Source: Notolepis coatsorum
Taxonomy: Eukaryota; Chordata; Actinopteri; Aulopiformes; Paralepididae
Assembly (NCBI GenBank): GCA_963971535.1
Contig: OZ020591.1
Span: forward strand, 15,764,623-15,828,622
Direction of reading: 5' to 3'
DNA length: 64,000 bases
Part shown: positions 34,350 through 46,155 of the stretch, in pieces
Numbering within the stretch: the stretch's first letter is position 1
Layout: every line of letters begins with the position of its first letter
Translations under genes and position numbers: made by a program
Notes under the pieces: model-generated
What the model was told of the DNA's origin: nothing
What the model saw: only the letters and a program-made list of their open reading frames with translations
The model's database searches: none

Positions 34350-35650
34350 TTTTTTTCATACCGTCATACCTTGCTGACATAATACCCCGGTATACGGTAT
34401 ATATGACGGTATGACTTTCATTTTCATCAGCGGGGGGGGGGGGGGGAGGAGCTAACAATATACTCGCTATCACCATACATAACGCTTATATTGAAACACG
34501 TTGACATTAGGGCCGTTCTTTCAACCTAAAAGTGCACTTTCTTCAACCTCGCGCCTAAGTTCCTTTGCAACCGTGTTACCAAGTAAACAAATCACAGAAC
34601 GATAGCCAGTTAGCCAGCCAGGTACCGACGTTAGCTCTCAGAACGATTAGCCACGTTAGTTAGTCAGCAACCAGCCAGGCAGAGACGTTAGCTCTCAGAA
34701 CGATTAGCCACGTTAGTTAGTCAGCATCCAGCCAGGCAGAGAAGTTAGCTCTCGGAACGATTAGCCACGTTAGTTAGCCAGCAACCAGCCAGGTGCCGAC
34801 ATTAGCTCTCAGAACGATTAGCCACGTTAGTTAGCTAGCATCCAGCCAGGCAGAGACGTTAGCTCTCAGAACGATTAGCCACGTTAGTTAGCCAGCATCC
34901 AGCTAGGCAGAGACGTTAGCTGTCAGAACGATTAGCCACGTTAGTTAGCCAGCATCCAGCCAGGCAGAGATGTTAGCTCTCAGAACGATTAGCCACGTTA
35001 GTTAGCCAGCATCCAGCCAGGCAGAGATGTTAGCTCTCAGAACGATTAGCCACGTTAGTTAGCCAGCATCCAGCCAGGCAGAGACGTTAGCTCTCAGAAC
35101 GATTAGCCACGGTAGTTAGCCAGCATCCAGCCAGGCAGAGACGTTAGCTCTCAGAACGATTAGCCACGTTAGTTAGCCAGCATCCAGCCAGGCAGAGACG
35201 TTAGCTCTCAGAACGATTAGCCACGTTAGTTAGCCAGCATCCAGCCAGGCAGAGACGTTAGCTCTCAGAACGATTAGCCACGTTAGTTAGCCAGCATCCA
35301 GCAAGGCAGAGACGTTGGCTCTCAGAACGATTAGCCACGTTAGTTAGTCAGCATCCAGCCAGGCAGAGAAGTTAGCTCTCGGAACGATTAGCCACGTTAG
35401 TTAGCCAGCAACCAGCCAGGTGCCGACATTAGCTCTCAGAACGATTAGCCACGTTAGTTAGCTAGCATCCAGGCAGGCAGAGACGTTAGCTCTCAGAGCG
35501 ATTAGCCACGTAACCCTCTGCTGGCGCGTGCTGTGCACTACAATCAACTGTCTGTAATAGCAGTCTGTGACGTCACAGTATTGAGAATCATACCGGCGGG
35601 ATCTCGAAATGTCCTGGTATACCGTAATACCGTCATACCGCCCAAGCCTA
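34350..35650. mobile_element. Non-autonomous hAT element with 57-bp minisatellite
   Basis: The right end (tcataccgcccaagccta) and the left interior (tttcataccgtcatacc, ataccccggtatacggtata) match the element at 25365-26943. The first ~15 bp of the left terminus are missing. It lies in the coding region of the hAT transposase. Confidence 0.75.
34590..35515. repeat. 57-bp minisatellite, about 16 units
   Basis: Period 57 (for example unit starts at 34627 and 34684). Unit: gacgttagctctcagaacga, ttagccacgttagttagcca, gcatccagccaggcaga. Units differ by a few substitutions; some carry ccgacatt in place of agagacgtt. Confidence 0.95.
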
Positions 35651-35959
35651 GTTAACGTATCAATGCATGTTGGCTATAATCTAAAGAAAGTACTGAAATG
35701 TATTCTTACTGAGGAGTTGCTGCTTCTCCTTGAGGACTATTTTGGCCATGTGGGATCTCTTCATCCATACGACCACGGCACGGATCCTTGCCGCCTATTT
35801 GGAAACTGAATTGCAATTATAGAGCTTCTGTGCTCCTAGTGTGTGGTCGAAACATCCCAACTTGATGATGTGTAGCCTTCTCACTGCTACAACATCCATG
35901 TTGGCTGCGTTATCGACGGTGGCTGCCACAACCTTCTCTCTAACTCCAAACTAACCTTT

Positions 35960-36238
35960 AGGGGCAGCGGTGGCCTAAAGGTTAGAGAAGTGGGTTCGAT
36001 CCCCGGGACCGGCAGGAACACCAACTGCTGAAGTGCCCTTGAGCAAGGCACTTAACCCCCAACTGCTCCAGTGGAGTTGCTCAGTGGCCAATGGTGTCAA
36101 CTGTGGTTGTACTGGGCAGCTCCCAGGTGTGAATGGAACTGTGTGAAATGTGAAGCAGGGCATTACTGAAAAAGAGCATCTGTGCTCAGCGAACCTACCC
36201 TGGGTAAATAAAGGGTATTAAAAAAAAAAGAGAAAAAA
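35960..36238 (+). mobile_element. tRNA-derived SINE
   Basis: Head ggggcagcggtggcctaaag with a B box gggttcgatcccc, a conserved body containing agtgcccttgagcaaggcac, then aataaagggtatt and an A-rich tail. About 280 bp, full-length in appearance. Inserted in the hAT transposase coding region. Confidence 0.9.
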
Positions 36239-36275
36239 GAGAAAAAATCCTCCAGGATCCCGTCAATCTCCTCAG

Positions 36276-37070
36276 CAGGGAGCGAAATTAACCTTTTGAC
36301 TCACCGGCCAGTGGCTGGTAGATGAGAGAAATCTACCCGCCAAGCATATTTCTTACCAGCCAATTTAAAAAAAAAAAGAAAAAAATATATATATAATCAT
36401 ATTATATTATATAATCATACTAGTAGTTGTATTATCTGCGAGACATCGCCACCGCCCAACAAGTCAAAATGCTCGCTATCTGCAAACGGCTCCACTGTCT
36501 GTGTGTATACTCGAGTAGCCTCCAGCTCCAGCAAGGATTATCCGGCGCTGCAGCTGGACCCTATACTGTAGCCTCCAGCTCCAGCAAGGATTCTCCGGCG
36601 CTGCAGCTGGACCCTACTGGAGCTAACATGTACTAGGTAGCTACCTATCCAACGGAGGTATTATGCACTACTAGACTTGCTGGAGCATTTGTTGATATCG
36701 GGAGCTATCAGTAGCTAGCCGGCTAGATAACGGACAATGCCTCAGTATTAAACTAAAAGTGAATAGTTGACTGGGTCATTTTGTAACGGTAGCTAACGTT
36801 AGAGCAGTCAGCAGACTGCCCGGCCCGACTCTAGCCTCTCTGTTTACATGGGGTTGGGAGGGGCTGGAGGAGGGAGGAGCAGCGCGTTGCATGTCTGTGT
36901 GCTTGAGACAGCGAGTGAGAACTCCGCTAAGAATTGGATCATGTTATTCGATCGGTTTTCACGTGACTATTTCGTTGCCCGCCACATGGCGGACCGACCT
37001 CTCAGTCCCACCCGCCAAACGTAAAATCTGCCCGCAAATGGCGCTTGGCGGGCTTTAATTTAGCTCCCTG
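36276..37070. mobile_element. Non-autonomous hAT element (795 bp), TSD ctcctcag
   Basis: Ends cagggagcgaaattaacc and the complement of cagggagctaaattaaagcc. Flanks share ctcctcag at 36268-36275 and 37071-37078. It splits the transposase coding block. A short repeat of gcctccagctccagcaagga lies inside. Confidence 0.9.
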
Positions 37071-38478
37071 CTCCTCAGCCACAAATGTCCCTGTCTGTGC
37101 TTGGTACACCGCTTTCGTTTTGAGGACCTTCTCTTTTATCTTGCCTTCCTTGATGTAATGCACTGTTACTGTGAGGTAGTGGTCCTGACTAAAACTTCTC
37201 CATCCAGCGGTCCTGCTTCCTCATTTTACTTCTCAGACAAGTCACCCGAGACGATCGGATTCATTCTGGACCATCAGAACAGCGTGGAATCTGTGTTTCG
37301 ACCACCCAGCATTGGATCAATAAACGCGATCGATATTTGGAATGGTGATCAGGAATTGGAATAATCTATTTGGGGAACATCTGATCTGAGGTAAGGAATC
37401 TATTTTACCAGTCTTAGGATAATCAGAGCTTTTTTCACAGAGATATCAACGTGGGCCCTATGTGTGCGATCAGGAAATAAGAGATTCGATTTTTCAGCCC
37501 GCTTCTCTAGCGTGCATATACTATCGATAATATAGCGTTTATTTGAAAACGATTCATAAATAGGCGAAAAATGACAACATGTTTTGTGTATTACAGTAAA
37601 GGGCGTTTATCACAGAATCTTCTGGAAGTTTCAAGAAACAAGCGTTTTTCGAAATGGTATAAAACGGAAATTATACATTTTATTTTATTTAAAAAAATAA
37701 GTCTGTTTCGCCAATGTTGACTGCAAACAAGTCATTGATAAGCGACGGCCAGATTAGACACATAATTTAAGATATAGTAAATGCGTGCACAAATGCGAGT
37801 GCTCTGTCATTGAAGTGGGTGGTCACGGTGGCATATGCTTGCTTTTAAACCACGGGACCCGTGGCATCCAAAGTGTTAAACTCTCTCTGGATGGGGGGTT
37901 ATATTTGGGGTTGAGAGCCTTTGTCATCTCCCTACAGAACATTGTGGGAATGCAACAGAACTAAGCTGGTAGAATAACAACATGCAACTTGACATTTCTG
38001 ATTGTCATTTTATTGTTGAGCCCCATGTCAGAAAAATACAAAAACTGTACTTTTTTTTAACTACACACTTAAATAAAATAATTTATTTGAGATTCTCTTA
38101 AACTAAATGAATCTATTGAACTGTAGTTGCATTCAACGGGTTGTTGTTGCAAAAGAGAATTTGTTATCAATAACCTACCTGTATAAATAAACGTTAAAAG
38201 TAAAAACATAACTGACACATGAGTTGACATGACATAAGTAACATCTAAGAAAAAGCAATTCACCTACCAAAATTCCGAGGCTTCTACCGTGGAGTAAGGG
38301 TGCAAACCTTTCACCACAAATGTTGTGACAGCTCGGTGTAACTCGTTCACTTTTTCTTGCGTCAGTTTACCCTGCTGTGTTAAAGTGAATGGGGTTTCCT
38401 GAGATTCGCGAGAACCACTAGCAGCACTAGATGCACTCTGATTGTCATCTGAAATGGGAGAATATTTATACAGTGATG

Positions 38479-39391
38479 TAGGGGTGGACGGTATGGTCTA
38501 AAATGTATATCACGGTATAATTTGAAGCATAGACGGTAACGGTATATATCACGGTATCAGTGTTTCCGTTAGAATAATTTTTTTTGCCTGATAGGCAGGC
38601 TATATAAAGAATGACATCCTCAAGGCATGTAGATTTATAATATTTTAACTTAAAACTAGGCTACTTTTGCGTATAAAGTCATTATATTCCAAATAAAATA
38701 AGTCCAGAGTCCGTGCTGCTCCCATTGCAAACAGCCGGGCTGGATGCTGGATTTTGCTAGAAGCATATGTAGCTGCAGAGCCGCAGAGCCAGCGGCGCTT
38801 TCAGGTCTGGTCACAGCTTTCAGCCGTTGGGTGGGGGGGCGCTGTTGATCGGACCTGACCTGAAAGCGCCGTTGGCTCTGCGGCTCTGCAGCTGCATGCT
38901 ATTCGCAAATCCACTGCTGCCGCCGTCCTCCCGGCTCCCGCTGCAGCCGTCGTTATCATAACACTACACGCATATCATAATGTTTACAGCAAACTGTAGT
39001 TGATCACCAGGTATGTTTTATTAACGTAGAATAATTCATATAAGAAAAACGATAGGGACATCTCTTACCTTTCTCAACTGGTTAAAAATGCCAGGAACTG
39101 AAATTGAAACTTGCTGTGCGCTGCGGTGATATGTGTTTATTATGAAATGACAATTGCGTGTTGACACGCCCACTGCGCGAAGCCTCCTAAATAACTTTTT
39201 CCAGTTTGCACATATCTATTATCTATGACTAATTCTATCTATTTTTAGGGGCAAATGCGATTGAAATAGTCACGCTGTGGTTACATGACGTCATTGCTAT
39301 TTTAGAGCTACTCTACCGGTTACACGGTATAGTCAAAATCCATACCGTAGAGCAAATTAATACCGTTTATACCGTATACCGTCCAACCCTA
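38479..39391. mobile_element. Non-autonomous hAT element (913 bp), TSD cagtgatg
   Basis: Ends taggggtggacggtatggtc and the complement of tagggttggacggtatacgg. Flanks share cagtgatg at 38471-38478 and 39392-39399. A ~35-bp internal inverted repeat centred near 38830 carries gagccagcggcgctttcagg and its near complement. Confidence 0.9.
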
Positions 39392-39992
39392 CAGTGATGA
39401 AAGCATACATTTTTCATTTAGGTTTTGTTTGCATGTATGGCACTAACGTTATTAATTTGTAATGGATTCTACCTTTGGTAATGGAGGTAGATGCAGCAGC
39501 AGCACTCTTCCGTAAAAAAACACGACATTCTTCCAGCACGTTAAGGGCATGCCGTGTTGATAAATGCTTTAGCATGTTGCTCGTATTTCCCCCCTTCGAT
39601 GAAATAGACATTTAGCAAATGCTGCAACTTGCGCTGTTTTCATCAACTTTGGTAAAGTGCAGGCACGCTTTCGAACGTCTTTTTCTGCCAGCCATGGTGG
39701 CTCCGGTCCCAAACAAACTGGCGTTACGTCATGCGTCGGAAACGCATGGTATCGATACAGGAATCTAAAGTCACGGAGGCATGCGATTCCAGGAATCTGA
39801 CAATTAGGAACCGGCTCCCAACGGGAACCGGTTCGCGATTCCCATCCCTATACATGACATACAGATATACAGTACTGTTACATTTGTGACATACAAGATA
39901 TGCAAATATACAGTACTGTTAAACAGATCTTAACAGTAAATATATACATATGAGGGGGAGGGAACTGTACATTAGGAGGGGGTGCGTGGTAG

Positions 39993-40569
39993 GGGTGGAA
40001 CGGTTCACAAAATCTTTGGTTCGTATCACGGTTTTGGGCTAACTGTTTTCGGTTTGGTTCGATATACGTTGTTTTTTATTAAAAAAAATATTTAACACTC
40101 CAAAAACATGCGTCTCATTTATATATATAAAGAAAAAAGGTTTACAGTGGTTTGCCTTAAATAATGTTTGGCACACAAAGATCGAACTGACTGAAAAATA
40201 TAGGGTACATTTGTCAAAGTATTAACTTAGTGCAAACAAACTATGCTCAGCCAGCACTAGACTTTCCTTTCTTTAAAATAAACACAAAAACAATGTCAAC
40301 AATGTTTAAATTCCCTGATTGTCAGTTCTTAATGGAAAGATTAGTTTTCTGCTTGAAATAAAAGTGCAGTATTTAAAATACAATGAAAGTAATATGGCTG
40401 GATTTCTTATCGAAAGGAAAAGTGTCAGTTATTTAAAATAAATAAAGTAACACACACTGTACTGTTTCAAAACAACACTGCTCTGTTCATTCTATTTAAA
40501 AAATACGTACATTATCTGTCTACATTTATTTAGACTAACATTATTTAAATATTGAGTGCAACTGTGGTG
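39993..40569. mobile_element. hAT-like left-end fragment
   Basis: Begins taggggtggaacggttcaca, a hAT-like terminus. No matching right end is found in the window. The rest is AT-rich with no reading frame. Confidence 0.5.
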
Positions 40570-43500
40570 GATTAACGTAATTCGGTGAGTTGGAACTATC
40601 TATCATTTTCCGACCTCCTCGTCCGTCAGGATTTCCAATTCGCGATCAGGGGTTAGTTGACATGGCGGCAGGAAAGTTTGGAGCACTTCTGGCTCTCCTT
40701 TTTTATGCTTTTATATTAAGTTTTAACAACACAGGCCCAGACTATTTTAACTTTAAACCTTCTAATGAGTTTAACACAAGTAATACGATGACAGGATTGA
40801 AGCACTTTGGGCTGGGGAAGTTGACCCTGCTCAACGCTTTCGTTTACCCAAACTGGTACAATCCCTCAAACAAATTGAGCAAAACGGGAAACAAACGCAA
40901 AATCGACCGTGACTATTTGATTATTACGCTTGGATTGCTAATGTCTGGTGACATTCACCAATGTCCTGGTCCGATCTCGGACGGTGTAAACACCACGCAG
41001 AACGGCGACAGCAACAACAGCTACAGATGCAACATACCTGTTTCCCAGGTATGTATGGAAATCAGCGGTGGAGCTCCAGATGTTGATATTTGCCAGCCTA
41101 ACCCCCATCATTACTTCTGCTTCCCGGGAGCCACGACGGGACCTGAGCCCAAGCCAGACGGCGCTGATGGAGTCAGGAATGGAGAAAACATTCTTCTTGA
41201 AGCCGAGAGGGGAGCGTTGCACGAAATTGCGGGCCGAGGTGCTGCAGCCCCGGGATCAACGCCGGTGGAGCAGCGGAGACCTGCCGACGGCCTTCCTAGA
41301 ACCGCCAGATCAGAGCACGTAATTGCGAACTCGGGCGAAGAAGCCACGAGGCCGGAACGAACGCCGATAGAGCAGTGGAGACCTGAAGCGAATATCCACG
41401 GAGAAGACGAGACACTACCAAACTTGGATAAACTATACGCAAAAAGAGGACTACATTTTTTCCATCTAAACATCAGAAGCCTCCTCCCCAAAATAGACGA
41501 ACTTCGGCTACTATTTAATAGTTGCAAGGTAGGAGTAATATGTTTCAGTGAAACTTGGCTTGACAGTTCAATAAGCGACTCCGAAATTGAGATTGAGAAC
41601 TACATAATTGTAAGGAAAGATCAAAACCGAAACGGAGGCGGTGTGTGTGCTTATATTAGGTCGGACATTGGTTTTAATATAAAATCAGATCTTGAACACG
41701 ACGCGGTAGAAGTGATGTGGCTTGATATTCTGTTACCCAAAAGCAAACCGATTATTTTTGGAGTCTGTTACAGACCACCAGACCAGGGCAATTTTTATGT
41801 TGATCTAGAGGAGATATGCTCCAAGTGCACTGATTTTGATAAATCTGAAGTTGTTGTCATGGGAGATTTCAACACTGATTTACTTAAAAAGAGCTCTGGA
41901 TTAAAGTCCCTTCTGAATTATAGTAAATTGTTTGACCTGCACCAGCTCATCACTGAACCTACCAGAGTTACCTCCCTTTCTCAGACCATAATCGACTTAA
42001 TACTGGTCTCTGATAAACAGAGGATAACAAACAGCGGCGTTGTAGATTTTGCACTCAGTGATCACCTTGCAATTTTCTGTACCAGAAAGGTGCAGAGGGG
42101 TCATTTTGAGGGTCACAACAACATAAAAATCAGATCTTTAAAAAATTACAGCAAGGAAATGCTCCTGGATGGTTTAACGGGTGTGGACTGGTCTCATGTA
42201 ATGCACTGCAAAGAGGTTGATCAGGCATGGGATGGTTTCAAAACAACATTTCTTAAAGTAGTTGACAGATTAGCACCCAGGAAGATGGTCAGGATAAAGC
42301 AGAGGACACAGCCCTGGATTAATGATGACATTTTAAAAGCTATTAAAATAAGGAACAATCTTTTTAAACTATTTAAGAAGTCCAGGACAGAACAGGCTTT
42401 CCTGGATTTAAAGAAACACAAAAACTATGTAAATAGTTTGATTAAAGGGGCGAAGAAGGGTTTTTTTAATGAAAAAATAACAGAGTATAGGAACAACTCA
42501 AGGAAACTCTGGAGGACACTTAAAGAGGTAGGATACAGTAAGAAATTAAAGACTAAATCGGGCAATATCAGTTTAGAAATAGGAGACAAAATTTCAGCAG
42601 ACAAATCAGAGGTGGCAGACTGTCTGAATAGCTATTTTACATCCATTGCAAAAACTATATCTGATAAGATCCCAGCTAAACCCGGCAACAACATAGAGAG
42701 TGAAGTCCATAAATTCTACCTAGATCAGGGGGTTAAAGCAAATGCTTTCTCCTTTAGGAAAGTGACTGAGATGGAGGTCCAGGAAAAGCTTAAAAAACTT
42801 GACACCTCAAGGGCTACTGGATTAGACAACATCCCTGGTAAATTCTTGCAGGATGCTGCAGAAATCATTGCCCCATATGTAGCTCACATTACCAACCTAG
42901 CCATTGACACAGGAACATTTCCAAGCGAAATGAAATCGGCAAGAGTTATTCCTCTCCACAAAAAGGGAAACAAATTGGAACCGGGTAACTACAGACCCAT
43001 TTCCATCCTGGGCGTTCTATCAAAAACCATTGAGAGGCTAGTATATGAGCAAATAGACGGGTATTTCTCCACTAATAACATCATGTACAAATACCAATCT
43101 GGTTTCAGGAGGTCCCACTCCACAGACACCTGCCTGCTGTTCCTCACAGATTACATCAGGAAAGAGGTAGACGAGGGAAAGTTCTGTGGAATGGTAATGT
43201 TAGACCTCCAGAAGGCATTTGATTCAGTGGATCACAACATCTTGTTAATGAAGCTTAGGGCCCTAGGCTTTAATGAGGCAGCTCAGAAATTAATTGGTTC
43301 CTACCTAACAGGGAGACAACAGGTGGTAGATATAAACGGAGTACTCTCCAGTCCTCGGACAGTAGAGTGCGGGGTCCCACAAGGGAGTGTTTTGGGTCCG
43401 CTCCTCTTTCTACTGTATATAAATGACCTGAAAGCAGCTTGCTCATGTGACCTTTTTTTTATACGCAGACGACTCCGCCCTACTAGTGTCTCACAAAGAC

Positions 43501-44570
43501 AAAAAAGTGGTTGAGCAGACATTGAGTGCAGAACTAGAGAAGGTTAGCGACTGGCTAGGCCACAACAAGCTGTCCCTCCACGTGGGGAAGACTGAGTCAA
43601 TTTTATTCGGGTCAAAGGTCAGGCTCAGAAAATCGCCAGGTTTTAACATTAGAATAGGAGATACTGTTCTCACAGACAAAACATCTGTGAAATATCTCGG
43701 TTGCGTCCTGGAAAACAGCTTATCAGGGGAAAGCATGGCTCACCAAGCACTTACAAAGATAAATAACAGGACTAGATACCTAGCCAGAATCTCTCATTTT
43801 TTAGATCAGTCAGCGATGAAGATTCTTGCTGGAGCTCTCATACAGTGTCACTATGACTATGCATGTGGCTCCTGGTACAACAGTGCCCCCAAAAGTCAGA
43901 AAATAAAACTACAGACATCACAAAACAAGCTAATCAGGGTAATACTAAGGCTACCTGCTCGAACCCACCTTGACCCATCTCACTTTGAGGTCATGAGATG
44001 GCTTAAGGTGGAAGACAGAATAAACCAGATAGGGATGTGCCTAGTTCACAGAATAGTGCATGGGGTAGTGCCAGTGTACTTTAACAATTACTTCAACCGA
44101 ATCAGAGACACCCATGCTTACCAAACAAGGCGCAGCTCAACTGACTTTGTGCCAGTCAGATTCAGGAGCTGTATGGGGAAGGAGTCATTTTTATATTCAG
44201 CAGCTGTCTTTTGGAATAGTCTGCCCAGTGAACTGAAAACCATAGACAGTGCCGTTAGATTCAAGTCCAGCCTGAAGACATGGCTCAAAAGGGACTATAC
44301 CTAGACACTTAGCTTAAGGCACCCTTGCATGTTGTATGAGTCTGTATGTATATAAATGTTAAATGGTATATGTGATGTGTTGTGATGTCACGTTTTGTAT
44401 GATGCATGTGTTAAGCATCACATTCCCCCACCCCCCTACAAGGACCACAATGGAAATAAGCTCTGAGCTTTTTTGTGTTACATCCTTGGCAGTATATCCC
44501 GACTGTGCTCTTCTGTCACATGTTTATTTTTTATATTGTCAAATAAAGTCATTCATTCATTCATTCATTA
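40570..44570 (+). mobile_element. Near-complete LINE (jockey/CR1/L2 assemblage)
   Basis: A single long protein-coding region followed by a ~260-bp 3' UTR, aataaa (44540-44546) and an (attc)n tail to 44570. It is the best preserved LINE in the window and a relative of LINE family A (shared RT motifs). No separate ORF1 is visible. The exact 5' end and target duplication could not be fixed by eye. Confidence 0.85.
40590..44304 (+). CDS. LINE endonuclease-reverse transcriptase, one frameshift
   Basis: Two overlapping frames, 40590-43514 and 43447-44304. Residues ~25-45 are a hydrophobic stretch after a second Met (AAGKFGALLALLFYAFIL). Residues 121-128 read DIHQCPGP, a 2A-like motif with Cys where the canonical motif has Asn. 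The AP endonuclease starts ~287 (FHLNIRSLLPKIDEL), with SETWLD (~318), GDFNTDL (~427) and SDHLAIF (~487). RT motifs: ATGLDNIPGKFL (~743), YRPISIL, SGFRRSHSTDT, MVMLDLQKAFDSVDH, GVPQGSVLGPLLF (~928), then YADDSALLVS in the second frame. The frames part at an 8-T run (43453-43460); seven Ts would make the frame continuous. The C-terminus ends WLKRDYT. Otherwise intact. Confidence 0.9.
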
Positions 44571-44765
44571 TGGGTTGGGGGTAGGGCTGGGCGATATGGC
44601 CTAAATATGATATCACGATATTTTCTGACCTTTCGGCGATACACATCACAATGTTTTTTCTTTTTTCCCCAAACAATTCATTATGAGGCTTACCAAGACA
44701 GTATTTGAGTTTGCAAGCGAACATTAAAGACAAAAGACTCATGCATTTAGCATTTTTATATTATA

Positions 44766-46155
44766 TGTAACTGAGGGGTACAATTCCCTGACTGTATTGT
44801 TAGATATGATATTTAATACCACTACCTCATGTACTTTAACTTCTGGCCACCCAGTACAAGATATAACACTTTCCCACCTGATGAAACGAATCCACACAAA
44901 TGTACCAAATCGAGGGTTTAATACAGCAAAGGGTGTATACAACGATCACTTAATTACATTTATGATTTGAAATATGAAATATGCACTTTTATGGCAAATG
45001 AGTATCCGTAGGTAAATCAACATTGAATGTCCAATCTCTGGTTACGCAGGGAGTAAGTATACAACCTGGAATATTTAGGAAACGATAGCGATGGTACTTA
45101 AATGATTATAGCTGGATACACTAAGGGGGGGGGGGGGGGGTCCCGCTGGTTGTAAGACAGTAGGAGGGGGGGGTTAGAGAAGCCGCTGGCGGTATCCCAT
45201 CTGGCCGACGGTGTCTTGGGAGAATCCAAAGTCTTGGACACGGTGCCCACAGAACCTCGGACCGCAGACGAATACAGCTGGACCCTCTGTGGACGGTAGC
45301 TGCCGGTCCACAACGGAGAGACGTGAGGCGACCTCACTGGTGTCGAGCGCCGTCTCACCTGGAGTCCTCTCCGGGGGGTAGTTCCAACACTCCGCAGTGT
45401 TGGCCTTTATCCATGGAATAATCAAAGCACACAAAGCATAATCCAAGCCGTGGAAGGCTCGCCGTCGTCCGGGTAGAGTAATCCAATATACAGGTCCAGT
45501 CGCTCTTGGCCCGGAGCTCCTCGGATGCAATCACCACTAGGGGTCTGCCCAGCCTGGTTAAGCGTCCAGATAACGTCAGGAACGATGGGGGTACTGATAA
45601 CTTTAGAACTCTAACCGAACGATGCACCATACATAAATAGACTATTATTAGCTTAATAGAATACGTCCAACTCGACGGTATAGTGCCAAACTATGACTAT
45701 TCAACTATTAATCTACACGATATCTCAATGCCTATTCTGGGCCAAGTAGGCCTTACTACACCGCACGTGCGTCGTGGGGAGGCTTTGCGTCTGTCACTCT
45801 GTTGGAGGGTAAAGAACTGGACTAAAAGAAAGTTCTACTTTACTTGCGCCATATATATATGCGCTATGAACAAATAGTACCATTCGTATTTCGCCCGACA
45901 TATTCCTGCGCGGAACCGGGGCTTGCCACGACATGTTAGGCGGCACGATTGAACTTGGACCTAGGGGTATGGCAACCTGGCGCCAGGTTCTCGTCCAATG
46001 GTAGAATGAAACTATTATGGGCTGTTTAGTAGACTAAAGGGATATTCAATGCATATTGTACAAGGAATATACAGGGGATATCAAACGATATACAAATACA
46101 ATTAAATATATATAAATAAATATACATATTCGGTTTAATCTGATCCTTCACAACA
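44766..46155 (-). repeat. BEL/Pao 3' LTR
   Basis: About 1390 bp, ends tgtaactgagg and ccttcacaaca. Contains a G run near 45126 and a TATA-like atatatatatgcgc near 45850. Nearly identical to the partner LTR. Confidence 0.92.

Larger units (their letters stand above)
32100..39695 (-). pseudogene. hAT transposase (ZBED-like), multi-exon, broken
   Basis: Minus-strand start at 39693-39695 in a good Kozak context. The first exon (to ~39474) reads MAGRKRRSKACLHF and a BED-type zinc finger, CSIC then SISSKGGNTSNMLKHLSTRH, with an in-frame stop between the two. Exon 2 (~38450-38266) has LTQEKVNELHRAVTTFVVKG. The next coding block (~37190-35815, interrupted by a hAT and a SINE) has HYIKEGKIKEKVLKTKAVY and VVAATVDNAANMDVV, the catalytic core region. 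Then PTCGQILPILQKLQEHF (34345-34200), split by the element at 33012-34199; DDNVQTFLEESTVMDPRFK (~32873 on); and the C-terminal dimerisation region with ALWWWQKR and PPERVFSMAGDTISPERSRI (~32280-32110), which needs a frame change. Splice donors and acceptors are visible at several borders. It is a dead gene. Confidence 0.8.
31187..39851 (-). mobile_element. Decayed hAT transposon carrying at least six nested insertions
   Basis: Ends tagggatgggaattgataag and the complement of the right end ttcgcgattcccatcccta are inverted. The flanks share atacat, shorter than the 8 bp expected for hAT and set in a repetitive target, so the duplication is not resolved exactly. A transposase gene on the minus strand occupies ~39695-32100. 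Insertions inside: 38479-39391, 36276-37070, the SINE at 35960-36238, 34350-35650, 33012-34199 and 31269-31815. Stripped of these, the element is about 3.7 kb, normal for an autonomous hAT. Confidence 0.85.
30960..39992 (-). mobile_element. LINE family A 3' end, split by a large hAT
   Basis: The tail and 3' UTR run 30960-31187 (attg tail, gaatgggtgcagtacagctc, agggtccccc block). They resume at 39852-39992 (acatgacatacagatataca, then tacattaggagggggtg). The 8.7 kb between is the hAT at 31187-39851. Confidence 0.75.

Noticed and set aside
34590-35515. Regular 57-bp direct repeats resembling a CRISPR array
   Set aside because: There is no repeat-spacer alternation, the whole 57 bp repeats, and the context is a eukaryotic transposon.
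37101-37364. 87-codon plus-strand frame
   Set aside because: Its left part is antisense to the hAT transposase core (minus strand), and the rest has no recognisable domain.
39993-44581. The LINE at 40570-44570 as an insertion inside the hAT-like fragment at 39993
   Set aside because: No right terminus of that hAT type was found after the LINE tail, so nesting cannot be shown.
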